DNA of 50,526 nt from Deltaproteobacteria bacterium (GTDB lineage Bacteria > Myxococcota > JACPTQ01), in the NCBI GenBank assembly GCA_016192705.1, contig JACPTQ010000036.1:1-50526 (forward strand), read 5' to 3'. Positions 33,803-41,452 of the stretch are shown here, piece after piece (within the stretch, counting starts at the first letter, position 1; each line of letters begins with the position of its first letter). A program made the position numbers and the translations under genes. Under the pieces are notes generated by a model. The model was not told where the DNA came from. It worked only from the letters and a program-made list of their open reading frames with translations, and made no database searches.

Positions 33803-34720
33803 CTAAGCGGGCGTCGGCTTCGGTGCCACCAGAAGTCCGCGAATCTTGGCCAGCGCACGCGCCTCCACCTGGCGCACGCGCTCCCTCGACACGCCCCACT
33901 CGTCACCAATCTCCTGCAACGTCACCGGCTCGTCGGCCATCACACGACGCTCGACGATGGCGCGTTCCTTTTGAGACAGCGTCGCAAGAGCCGACTCCAC
34001 CTTCGCTGAGGCAACAGTCGCCTCCTCGCGAGACTCGAGGACCGCTTCCGGATCGGGCGTGGGTGATGCAAGCGTATCAACATACGTCGCCCTCCCGTCG
34101 TCGCCGACGACCGCATCGAGCGAAAAATCGCGCGCCGACAGCCGCATCTCCATCTCGACCACGTCCGCCTCGGGGACACGCAGCGCCTTCGCAACGCGCG
34201 CAATCTCGCGCTCGTCACCGCGGCCCGTGCCCGGCTGAAGCCCGAGCGCACGACGCAGTTTAAAAAACAGCTTTCGCTGCGCCTGCGTCGTCCCCATCTT
34301 CACGACGCTCCATGTCCGTATCAAGAAGCTGTGGATGTGCGCTCGAATCCACCAAACGGCGTATGAAATAAGGCGATACCCGCGCTCAGGGTCAAACTTC
34401 TTGACCGCCGTCATCAGCCCAACATTCCCCTCTTGAATCAGGTCGGCCAGGCGCGCGCCATACTGCCGATATTCGTACGCAACCTTGACGACAAAACGAA
34501 GGTGCGATGTCACGAGCCGATGAGCCGCCTGGAGATCGCCCGTTCGCCGGTATCGACGCGCCAAGTCCGCCTCGTCGTCGCGCGACAGCAGCGGAATCCG
34601 CTCGACCTCGCGCATGTAGCGATCGATCGAGCTGACGAGACCAAAACCAGCCTCCCGCGACTCGGTCCGCGCGTCGTTCTTATCGCGCTTGCTAGAGATA
34701 TCGTGCTCGCCGCTAAACAT
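33803..34720 (-). CDS. rpoH: RpoH-type (sigma-32) RNA polymerase sigma factor
   Basis: This 305-residue sigma-70 family protein directs transcription of heat-shock genes. Region 2 is complete (DLIQEGNVGLMTAVKKFDPERG, RLISYAVWWIRAHI), and QRKLFFKLR matches the RpoH box (QRKLFFNLR) that separates RpoH from RpoD. Region 4 ends in the helix-turn-helix EIGDEWGVSRERVRQVE. The start ATG has GAGGG 7 nt upstream. A perfect CIRCE operator ends 12 nt before the start codon, so HrcA probably represses the gene at normal temperature; the heat-shock sigma factor is then itself under the second heat-shock regulator. It is convergent with the surface-protein gene, 16 nt away. Confidence 0.93.
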   Translation of the reverse strand: MFSGEHDISSKRDKNDARTESREAGFGLVSSIDRYMREVERIPLLSRDDEADLARRYRRTGDLQAAHRLVTSHLRFVVKVAYEYRQYGARLADLIQEGNVGLMTAVKKFDPERGYRLISYAVWWIRAHIHSFLIRTWSVVKMGTTQAQRKLFFKLRRALGLQPGTGRGDEREIARVAKALRVPEADVVEMEMRLSARDFSLDAVVGDDGRATYVDTLASPTPDPEAVLESREEATVASAKVESALATLSQKERAIVERRVMADEPVTLQEIGDEWGVSRERVRQVEARALAKIRGLLVAPKPTPA

Positions 34721-34732
34721 CGTTTAACCCTC

Positions 34733-34759
34733 TTAGCACTCAACATAAGAGAGTGCTAA
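34733..34759 (-). promoter_or_regulatory. CIRCE operator (HrcA binding site)
   Basis: TTAGCACTC-N9-GAGTGCTAA is present without a mismatch (34733-34741, 34751-34759). It sits between the predicted transcript start (~34762) and the ribosome site of rpoH, so it lies in the 5' leader, the usual place for CIRCE. HrcA binding would block rpoH transcription. Confidence 0.95.
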
Positions 34760-34768
34760 TCCGGCATT

Positions 34769-34797
34769 AGGATAAGTCGCTCTCACCATTTCGTCAA
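34769..34797 (-). promoter_or_regulatory. rpoH promoter
   Basis: Minus strand TTGACG (complement of 34792-34797), a 17-nt spacer and TATCCT (complement of 34769-34774). The predicted start is about 3 nt before the CIRCE operator. Confidence 0.65.
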
Positions 34798-34812
34798 GAG
34801 CTCGTAACCATC

Positions 34813-35020
34813 TAACAGGTTGCTGAAAAACGCCCATCTATGCGGCACTGCCGCAACACCCACTTCATGTCTGCAATACCATCATTGGCCTCGCAAACCG
34901 CGCGATACATCTCGATGGCGTTGGCGCGCCGCCGCTCCCTTCCGCGTACATCTGAGTACAGCGTCCGGTCGCGGCTTTCCGCGCCTGCCTTGCATCTGGA
35001 CATTTTTCAGCAGCCTGTTA
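34813..35020. mobile_element. 208-bp MITE-like element with 18-bp terminal inverted repeats
   Basis: The ends are TAACAGGTTGCTGAAAAA (34813-34830) and the inverse of TAACAGGCTGCTGAAAAA (35003-35020), 17 of 18 identical. The interior has no credible gene. The wording of the ends resembles terminal repeats of insertion-sequence remnants in other deltaproteobacterial genomes, as far as I recall. It lies upstream of the rpoH promoter and abuts the end of the zinc-ribbon gene. The 34760-35033 gap is otherwise empty. Confidence 0.75.
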
Positions 35021-35037
35021 AAACCAGGAGGTTTTAA
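35018..35037 (-). terminator. Perfect 8-bp palindrome at the end of the zinc-ribbon-like gene
   Basis: TTAAAACC-AGGA-GGTTTTAA is a complete inverted repeat that includes the stop codon and the outermost bases of the MITE. It lacks a T run, so termination is uncertain. Confidence 0.3.
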
Positions 35038-35453
35038 TCCTGCGCCAGTTCGAGGACAGCCAAGTGACTCGGCGTCACGAACTCGGAGCCGCAGACGTCG
35101 CACGACACGCGCGTCGTCCCGAGCAAATTCGGTAACATCTCCTGACAATGCGGACACAGCCCCTCGCGAAGCCAATGATCGACCTCGGTGTCGAACGAAT
35201 CCCAAAGCGCATCGAGCTCGATGGCGTCGGGCGCTGGCACCGCCTCGGCCTCCCACGGCGGCGTTTCCGGTTCGCTCGCAGCGATTGACGCTGAAGCGAC
35301 GACGGGAGCCGGATCCCATGACGAAGCAAAAACAATTTCCGGCTCATCCGGCGGCGGCACCGCGGCATACGGGGCTGGCCCCCACACGCTCGCAAACACC
35401 TCCGCTTCGGCTTCGGTCTGAAGTTTCACAACTCTTTGGTTATCTAGTTCCAT
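35034..35453 (-). CDS. Acidic protein with a C-terminal zinc-ribbon-like motif
   Basis: The 139-residue protein has an acidic, Pro/Ala-rich N-terminal two thirds with two copies of a short unit (VFASVWGPAP and VFASSWDPAP). The C-terminal 45 residues hold CPHC and CDVC separated by 18 residues, a likely four-Cys zinc ribbon. It may bind protein or nucleic acid; no family is recognised. I use ATG 35453 (MELDNQRVV); the frame is open further upstream, but that part (FRHVFLCVGLKNV...) does not look coding. A G-rich stretch lies upstream of the ATG at an unusual distance (~12 nt). The upstream gap to the DUF4388 gene (149 nt) holds nothing recognisable. Confidence 0.65.
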   Translation of the reverse strand: MELDNQRVVKLQTEAEAEVFASVWGPAPYAAVPPPDEPEIVFASSWDPAPVVASASIAASEPETPPWEAEAVPAPDAIELDALWDSFDTEVDHWLREGLCPHCQEMLPNLLGTTRVSCDVCGSEFVTPSHLAVLELAQD

Positions 35454-35602
35454 GTTTAACCCAACCCCCTCGCTGCAGCCAGCAATTCCCGCGCCGACAA
35501 TCGCCCGTCTGAAATCGCGTGTCAAGGTCTTGTTTATTACGTTTTTCAAACCAACGCAAAGAAAGACGTGGCGAAAACCAACAACAAGTCCTAAAAGTGG
35601 AA

Positions 35603-36886
35603 TCAACCTGACGGCGGCGGCGAGAACGTCTGAAACAGCTCGTTGACCCGCTTCATGAGCCGCTTCTCGTCCGGCCCGCGCAAATTATCCCGCGCGTTAA
35701 AGAGCTGGAAAAACACGAGCTCATTGAGCGCCATATACAGGGCATCGGCGTGTGAGCCCTCCGAAAACCCAGCTAAATTCCGCACGATTACCGCGGGGTC
35801 GAGACCGCCGTCCGGACCTATCGGAACGCGCCGCAATAGGTCTGACGAGCCCCCCGCGCCCAGAAACCCCTCAACGGCCGACCGAAACGCGCGCTCGCGC
35901 CCAACGTCGACCATCGCCGCATAAACCTCGCGGTAAATCTCGTTGAAAACGCCAATAACCCGCTGGTACTCGGCCGTCGCGTCAACGCCCTTGAGGCGAG
36001 CACCAGGCGCCTCCTCGACGATGCGCACGAACCGCGTCTGGATGAGGCGAAACACGATTTTCGTCGTTTCGAACTCGCCGAGGTGAGACGCGAGCACCAA
36101 GTCGGCAACCGTCGTCGACTGTTGAACGAGAGCGAGGAGCTTCTCTTCGATCGGCTCGAGCTTTGTCGATGGAACGGGCTCACAACGAACGACGACGGTC
36201 TGGTCCGACGGAATCTTCTCGCGAAACGCCGACATCTCGTCGATGCGCCGAAGCCCGTCGAGGAGCAACGACTGCGCCGAGAGGGTGATCTGCGCTGGAA
36301 ACTGGTCCTCGGCGTTTGCTGAAAGCGCTGACAGAATGAACGCGCCATCGCGAAAAAGAAGCGTGCTGTAAAAAATCTCCTCGACCTGCTGGCGAATAAA
36401 GTTCCAGAGTTCGTTCGCGTTTATGTATCCATTGTCAACAAGGATTCTCCCAATCTTCCGCGTCGGCGACAACTGCTTAATGACGTTTTGAAGCTGTTCG
36501 TAACTGAGGCGCCCCGATCGGTACAGGAGTTCGCCCAGCCGATCCTCCGGCAAATTCGACGCAGCCGCCCGAATGTTGCCACGCTCGAACAGAATTGTTT
36601 TCCGCACGCGGCCGCGAATGAGAGTCAAAACGCCCGTCTTCGCCTGCGCCTGAATAAACGAGACGACATCGACGATACCCGCGGACCCCAGATCCCCGCA
36701 CAGGATAATCTCGTCGCCGCCCGCAATCGGTCGCCGCCCATCCTCGACGCGCTCTAAAATGACGATCGCCGGGTCCGACGCGAAAATCCGCCACGTGCCG
36801 GGCGACGCGAGCGCAACGTGGTCCGCCCCAGCGGGATCGATTCGCAACCGTCCGCCGGGCTCAACAATCAATCGCGTTCCAGCCAT
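35603..36886 (-). CDS. DUF4388 (PATAN) domain regulatory protein
   Basis: In this 427-residue protein, residues ~55-175 match the DUF4388/PATAN domain: DVVSFIQAQAKTGVLTLIRG, LFERGNIRAAASN, LGELLYRSGRLSYEQLQ and FIRQQVEEIFYSTLLFRDGAF. PATAN domains are found in bacterial signalling proteins, especially of Myxococcota and cyanobacteria, and are thought to mediate protein interactions downstream of receiver domains. The first ~50 residues and the helical C-terminal 250 residues (LVQQSTTVADLVLASHLGEFETTKIVFRLIQ, read in parts) resemble other DUF4388 proteins. The start lies 10 nt after the prkA stop, so it is expressed with PrkA and may be its partner or target. Confidence 0.82.
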   Translation of the reverse strand: MAGTRLIVEPGGRLRIDPAGADHVALASPGTWRIFASDPAIVILERVEDGRRPIAGGDEIILCGDLGSAGIVDVVSFIQAQAKTGVLTLIRGRVRKTILFERGNIRAAASNLPEDRLGELLYRSGRLSYEQLQNVIKQLSPTRKIGRILVDNGYINANELWNFIRQQVEEIFYSTLLFRDGAFILSALSANAEDQFPAQITLSAQSLLLDGLRRIDEMSAFREKIPSDQTVVVRCEPVPSTKLEPIEEKLLALVQQSTTVADLVLASHLGEFETTKIVFRLIQTRFVRIVEEAPGARLKGVDATAEYQRVIGVFNEIYREVYAAMVDVGRERAFRSAVEGFLGAGGSSDLLRRVPIGPDGGLDPAVIVRNLAGFSEGSHADALYMALNELVFFQLFNARDNLRGPDEKRLMKRVNELFQTFSPPPSG

Positions 36887-36896
36887 GGCCCTCGGA

Positions 36897-39140
36897 CTAC
36901 TCCGTGTACCGGTGCCTAAGCAACGTTGTCACCGTTTCGCGCGCGCAATCCTCGCAATACCCACGCGCCTTGACTGCCGTCATCATCGACGCCGCCTGCG
37001 TCAACTCAGCCGCCGCCAGCTCCGATTTCGATTCGCCGACGAACCTCAAAAAATTCTCGGCGTGCTTACGAATCGCCTTCTTTTGTTTTTCGTAATACGC
37101 CTCATTCAATCGCGTGATGTTTTTTGGAAAGAGCTGCCCATAACGAACCTTTTCCTTCGGGTGATCGATTGAATAGGCGGCAATCTGTGAAATCACAGCG
37201 GCCCGAAAGTTCGCCTTGTTTTCACCCGATGACAACAGGACTTCCTCGATTTCGTTCATCAGCGATTCGTCGGGCTCCTCCATCTCGCCGGTCATTCGAT
37301 TCCGCACCTTTTCCTTTTTCAACCAGTGAGAAATCTGCATCACATAACGCTCGAACAACCCCTCGGTGCGCGTCTCATCGACGAGCCCCATCGCCGCGCG
37401 CACGTCGAGGTCGGCCCAATCAAGGTACTCGTCCCACACGACGTCGATGAATTTCTCGTTGTCGTGAAACCCGTCGACAACTTCCTGATTCAAGAATTCG
37501 TACACCGATGGCTGGCGCACCAAAAGTCGCAGTTCGTCGAAAACCGCAATGGGATGCACGCACTTATACGACGCGCTCTGTGACGCGTTCAAAAGAACGG
37601 TCTTGATTTCGCGCGGCGATGCGCCCGTTCGCCCTTCGTAGTGTGGGTACGGGTACGATTCTGACCAGAGACTCGTGATGTTCGAGCGCAGGTCCTTCGC
37701 TTGCTGGGTCGAGAGACGGTCGGGGATCTCACCGTTGTCGTAAAGGCTCGCCTTCTCAAGCGGGCGGAGCGACGCGAGGATTTCGCGAATCGGCTGTTGA
37801 TAGCGATCGGTCATGGGGCGCTTTAAGCGCGTGAGAACCGCCCAGAGCGAAGCGACGCGTGTCGCGTGCGGCGTGATGTGGCGACCAATCCCCTCGCGGG
37901 ACGCTTGCTCGTCGTAAATTTGACGCTCGACGCGCGGTTGCAAAATGTACGGCACCTTGACGAGCTCGAGGCGTCCCTTGAACGACGGAAAATCGGGGAA
38001 CTCCTTGAACGCGGCGAGATGTTTCTCGTTGGATGTGCCGATGAGAACGAGGTCGAGAAACAGCGTGCACTCCTGCAGCGCGACGGTGCTCTTCTCGGAA
38101 GTCGCGAGCAAGTACTTGTAGCTCTCGAGCGGCCGCTTCAAGAGGTCGTTGAATTCGAGAATGCCGCGGTTGGCGTCGACGAGCTCGCCATGCGCCTCGA
38201 AGAGCGTCGTCATCTGAAGCGCCGTCGGGAGCGCCCCAAAACTGCGATCGACTGTGATTTGCCGAAGCCCCGCATCGACCGCCATTTGCGGCTCGACGCT
38301 GACGATTCCCTTGCGGTAGCGACGCGACGGATAAAACCGCTCAACTTGAACGTGCTGCAACACGCGCAAGTAATCGCCGTGATACGCGGAAAGGAGCGCT
38401 TCGAACATCGCCTTACATTTGTGGCAAAGGTCACCGAACTGAATGTAATCGGACAACACGAAGTTATGCTTCTTCGCGAGCGGCTCGACCGTGTCCTTCA
38501 GCAACCGCCGACGCTCGTCGTTCGGGAACAAAAAGAGCGGGTGGTCGCGCAATTCGCACGTCACGCGCGCGTCGATTTGGTTGTCCTCGAGGTGCGCGAA
38601 GCTCTTTGCACCCGCGGCCTCTGGGTCAACGCGCCGCTCCTTCTTTTCGCCAAAACCGATCTCGCCCTTCATGACCTTGACGGTCGGGAAGATCCAATTG
38701 AACTTGTAAATCGCGCCCTCGTCCGATTGCGAATACACCTTAAACGCACGCATGACGCACGCAATGAACGTCGACTTCGCGCTGCCGTTTGGGCCGTGAA
38801 GCAAAACGAGTTTGTTGATGCGCCCTTCGCGGATGAAGTTTTGGAGGATTCGGTAGACCTCCATCTGCGCAACTTCTTGGCCGACAAGGCGATCGCGACC
38901 GCCGTCGAATGGCGCGTCGAACAGCTTAAAACGCGTGAGCCGCGTCCCGAACGATTCGATCGCTTCCGTCCCGAAATAATCGAACGCGTCTTTCAGGTAC
39001 TGCGCCGCATTCCGAACGTGCCGAAGCGGATCCGCGGCAAACAGGCGAAGGTAATCCTCGTACGACAGAATGCGTCGGTTTTTGTCGAACGCCTCGCGAA
39101 CGTCGCCGCCTACACCCGCGAGAAACTTTCGTGCATCCAT
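36897..39140 (-). CDS. prkA: PrkA family serine protein kinase / AAA ATPase
   Basis: The 747-residue protein has a PrkA AAA domain: GQEVAQMEVYRILQNFIREG, Walker A HGPNGSAKST, a long insertion with CHKCK, and the downstream sensor region LVLIGTSNEKHLAAFKEFP. The C-terminal ~270 residues belong to the PrkA kinase-like domain. PrkA/YeaG proteins respond to nutrient and general stress in Bacillus and enterobacteria; the AAA part also has reported protease-like activity in Bacillus. I begin at ATG 39140 (MDARKFLAG), where PrkA proteins usually start; seven extra residues upstream are possible. The upstream gap to element B is only ~55 nt, so its promoter may be shaped by the element. Confidence 0.92.
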   Translation of the reverse strand: MDARKFLAGVGGDVREAFDKNRRILSYEDYLRLFAADPLRHVRNAAQYLKDAFDYFGTEAIESFGTRLTRFKLFDAPFDGGRDRLVGQEVAQMEVYRILQNFIREGRINKLVLLHGPNGSAKSTFIACVMRAFKVYSQSDEGAIYKFNWIFPTVKVMKGEIGFGEKKERRVDPEAAGAKSFAHLEDNQIDARVTCELRDHPLFLFPNDERRRLLKDTVEPLAKKHNFVLSDYIQFGDLCHKCKAMFEALLSAYHGDYLRVLQHVQVERFYPSRRYRKGIVSVEPQMAVDAGLRQITVDRSFGALPTALQMTTLFEAHGELVDANRGILEFNDLLKRPLESYKYLLATSEKSTVALQECTLFLDLVLIGTSNEKHLAAFKEFPDFPSFKGRLELVKVPYILQPRVERQIYDEQASREGIGRHITPHATRVASLWAVLTRLKRPMTDRYQQPIREILASLRPLEKASLYDNGEIPDRLSTQQAKDLRSNITSLWSESYPYPHYEGRTGASPREIKTVLLNASQSASYKCVHPIAVFDELRLLVRQPSVYEFLNQEVVDGFHDNEKFIDVVWDEYLDWADLDVRAAMGLVDETRTEGLFERYVMQISHWLKKEKVRNRMTGEMEEPDESLMNEIEEVLLSSGENKANFRAAVISQIAAYSIDHPKEKVRYGQLFPKNITRLNEAYYEKQKKAIRKHAENFLRFVGESKSELAAAELTQAASMMTAVKARGYCEDCARETVTTLLRHRYTE

Positions 39141-39209
39141 GTGGTCGTCAGTATAGCGCACGGCTATGCGTCGCCGCCACGATACGAAAGGTCACTCAGC
39201 GGTCGCATT

Positions 39210-39760
39210 CCCTGATTCCCGGTTAACGGCCAAGACCAGCGTGGGGCGGTCGGGGTTGGGCTCGCTCCGGCTCGCGGAAGTCCTCGGGTCTGACATTAAA
39301 TGTGGGTCTGCGCGAAATGAATCAAACATCATGAGAACGGCAATCCCACGCCCCATCGGCACCTCATCCCCTGCGGACGCGACCCGGAGCAAGCCCAATC
39401 GCCGCCCGCCCAATCAGAACCTGGCCGTTTTCCTGGAACGGCGGCTAAGAGACTTGGGGGTCGATCGATCGTTAGCCGACAACCAGCGGGTGAACTCTTC
39501 GAACCGCCCGCAAGCCTAAGGAATGCCTCCCGGGTAAGCGGTTCGCCCGGATTAGCGTTGGGTCGGCTGGAGCACAGCGTCGGCGCGCCTCCGCAGGGTC
39601 TGGGGTGCCATGCCTGCATGAAATTGCGCCTATTCGCATATTCTCGTTAGTGCGGGTCGCGCACGCGTTAAAAGCCAGACCCGAGGACGTCGGCGCGCCA
39701 GAGCGGGATCCTGCCGACCCTCACGCTCACAAGCGAACGAACCGCTTATCCGGGAATCAG
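39210..39760. mobile_element. MITE-like repeat element, copy B (best preserved)
   Basis: This fills the gap between prkA and the divergent lipoprotein gene. The left end CCTGATTCCCGGTTAACGG is at 39211-39229. The right end, ending CCGGGAATCAG (39750-39760), is its inverse with CTTATCCGGG in place of GTTAACCGGG. The flanks are TCAGCGGTCGCATT at 39196-39209 and again at 39757-39770, a perfect direct repeat of at least 10 bp. Subterminal inverted copies of GTCCTCGGGTCTGA lie at 39280-39293 and (one change) 39675-39688. Read in reverse, it aligns with copies A and C. About 550 nt long, with no transposase. Confidence 0.8.
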
Positions 39761-39813
39761 CGGTCGCATTGTGCGCAAGCGGCGAAAAGCCGAAATGTGT
39801 TAAGTGAAGCCGG

Positions 39814-41190
39814 ATGCCAAAATTAGAAACCGCCATTTCGGCATACTTGCTCTGCGTCATCGCATCGTCGTCGTGCAAACAAGATCGCTGCGTGACGGGA
39901 TTTCACGAATCCGGGGGTGAGTGCGTATCAGATGTTGCGCTCGACGCCGGGTGCAGCGTTGCCATCGGCGGCTGGAACGGTTCAACGGATCAATCGCTTC
40001 CGATCCGGTTTGTCGTCGGGAGTGGCGCTGCAAGCGTCACGGAGATTCACCTCGAAGCAAACGTGACGACCGCGTCGGGCTCGAAAAAGCTGACGGTCGA
40101 CAACAGCGGCCCCGTTGCGGTGACCGCGTGTCGATTCATCGCATCGGTGGGTGGCGGTCAAGTGAGCGCAACGCTCATCGAGGATGGCGGGACGGCATCG
40201 GGGACTTGGTCGCAGACGCTTGTTGAAGGCGAGACGGCGTACACGGCGAGCGGAACGTGGAGCGCGAATCCGTGCGACGCGGGGTGCACGGCGGGTGATG
40301 CGGGCGCTGCCGACGCGGGTGCCGTCGATTCGGGCACCGCGGTCGACGCGGGCGGTTGGCCGGTCGCTCGGGAGATCTCGGTCGTCACGGGATTCAGCGC
40401 ACGCGTTTTTGCCGATGCGCTCGTTTCGCCAACGGGCGTCGCGATCGATTCGGCCGGTCGCGTGTTCGTCGCGGAGTACGTCAACGACCGCGTTTTGCGA
40501 TTCGAGGCCGATGGCGGCGGCCGCCAAGTTTTTGCCGACCGCGACGCGGGCGTCATCGCACCCCTTGCGCTCGCCATCGGCGCCGGCGACGTGCTCCACA
40601 TCGCGTGCAGCGGTCGCATCGTCACGCTCTTCGATGGCGGCACGGGCCTTACGGTAACCGCGACCGGCTTTTCGGGCGGCGGACTCGTCGAACTGTCGCC
40701 GGGAACTTTAGCCATCACAGAGGCGGCGCTCTCGTCGGGCGGCTCGCGCCTCTTCCGGGTCGACGTGGGCGCTGACGCGTCCGTGATCGCGTCGACCTTT
40801 TCATCGCCGTACGGGGTTGGGGTTATTGACGCCGGTCGCGTTCTCGTGACCGAGGCCGACTTGGGATTTGGAAATGCGGACAGCGTCTCGTATTACGAAG
40901 TTTTGATGGACGATGGCGGCGCCGTTGTGAATCTGACACCCATCCCACTTATCGCGCTACCTGGTCCGATCGCGGGGCGCTCGGGCGGCTCGGTTTTTGC
41001 GGTCGGCGAGACACACGTTTTGTCAAGTTCAAGCGCGCGCGTTTTCCTTTACAACCGAGCGACAAACGCGACGAGCGAACTTGCGGCGGGCTTCATCGTG
41101 CCGATGGGCGTGGCGTTTTTTGGCACGACGCGCCTCTTCGTCACGGAGTTCAGCCGCGGGCGAATCGTCGTGATCGAAGGGAGTTTTTAG
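39814..41190 (+). CDS. Lipoprotein with NHL/SMP-30-like beta-propeller
   Basis: The 458-residue protein has a signal sequence ending in SSSC. A short Cys motif (CVTGFHESGGEC) and a beta domain of ~110 residues follow. An Asp/Ala/Gly linker (DAGAADAGAVDSG) leads to a C-terminal propeller of NHL or SMP-30 type: SPTGVAIDSAGRVFVAEYVNDRV, and later SPYGVGVIDAGRVLVTEAD. It is likely exposed on the cell surface or periplasmic. Ligand or substrate is unknown. No strong ribosome site precedes the ATG, which lies 43 nt after the end of element B's flanking repeat, so the promoter may lie within the element. Confidence 0.78.
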   Translation: MPKLETAISAYLLCVIASSSCKQDRCVTGFHESGGECVSDVALDAGCSVAIGGWNGSTDQSLPIRFVVGSGAASVTEIHLEANVTTASGSKKLTVDNSGPVAVTACRFIASVGGGQVSATLIEDGGTASGTWSQTLVEGETAYTASGTWSANPCDAGCTAGDAGAADAGAVDSGTAVDAGGWPVAREISVVTGFSARVFADALVSPTGVAIDSAGRVFVAEYVNDRVLRFEADGGGRQVFADRDAGVIAPLALAIGAGDVLHIACSGRIVTLFDGGTGLTVTATGFSGGGLVELSPGTLAITEAALSSGGSRLFRVDVGADASVIASTFSSPYGVGVIDAGRVLVTEADLGFGNADSVSYYEVLMDDGGAVVNLTPIPLIALPGPIAGRSGGSVFAVGETHVLSSSSARVFLYNRATNATSELAAGFIVPMGVAFFGTTRLFVTEFSRGRIVVIEGSF

Positions 41191-41205
41191 CCACTAAACT
41201 TTCAA

Positions 41206-41233
41206 TTGATCTTAGCGTTTTTGCGGGTAGAAT
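41206..41233 (+). promoter_or_regulatory. tRNA-Glu promoter
   Basis: TTGATC (41206-41211), a 16-nt spacer and TAGAAT (41228-41233) lie 13 nt before the tRNA. Confidence 0.6.
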
Positions 41234-41246
41234 GCCTGACCTTCGT

Positions 41247-41318
41247 GGCCCGTTAGTCTAGCGGTTAGGACGCTGGCCTCTCACGTCGGTAGCACGGGTT
41301 CGATTCCCGTACGGGCCA
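41247..41318 (+). tRNA. tRNA-Glu (anticodon CUC)
   Basis: The 72-nt cloverleaf has acceptor GGCCCGT/ACGGGCC, D stem GTCT/GGAC, anticodon loop CTCTCAC (anticodon CTC) and T stem ACGGG/CCCGT. The anticodon stem CTGGC/GTCGG contains two G-U pairs, where most tRNA-Glu genes have CCGGC/GCCGG or similar. The discriminator is A and no CCA is encoded. Confidence 0.93.
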
Positions 41319-41452
41319 ATTTTCCGAGCGATGAGCGGACAAGCCAGTGGCTTGTGCGTGTCGAAAAAATGGGTGAGCCCTGTTTACAGAGGCGAACCCC
41401 ACAGACGAAGTCGAACGCACAGCCCCACTTCGACCGTCTTCGAGCAAAAGCC

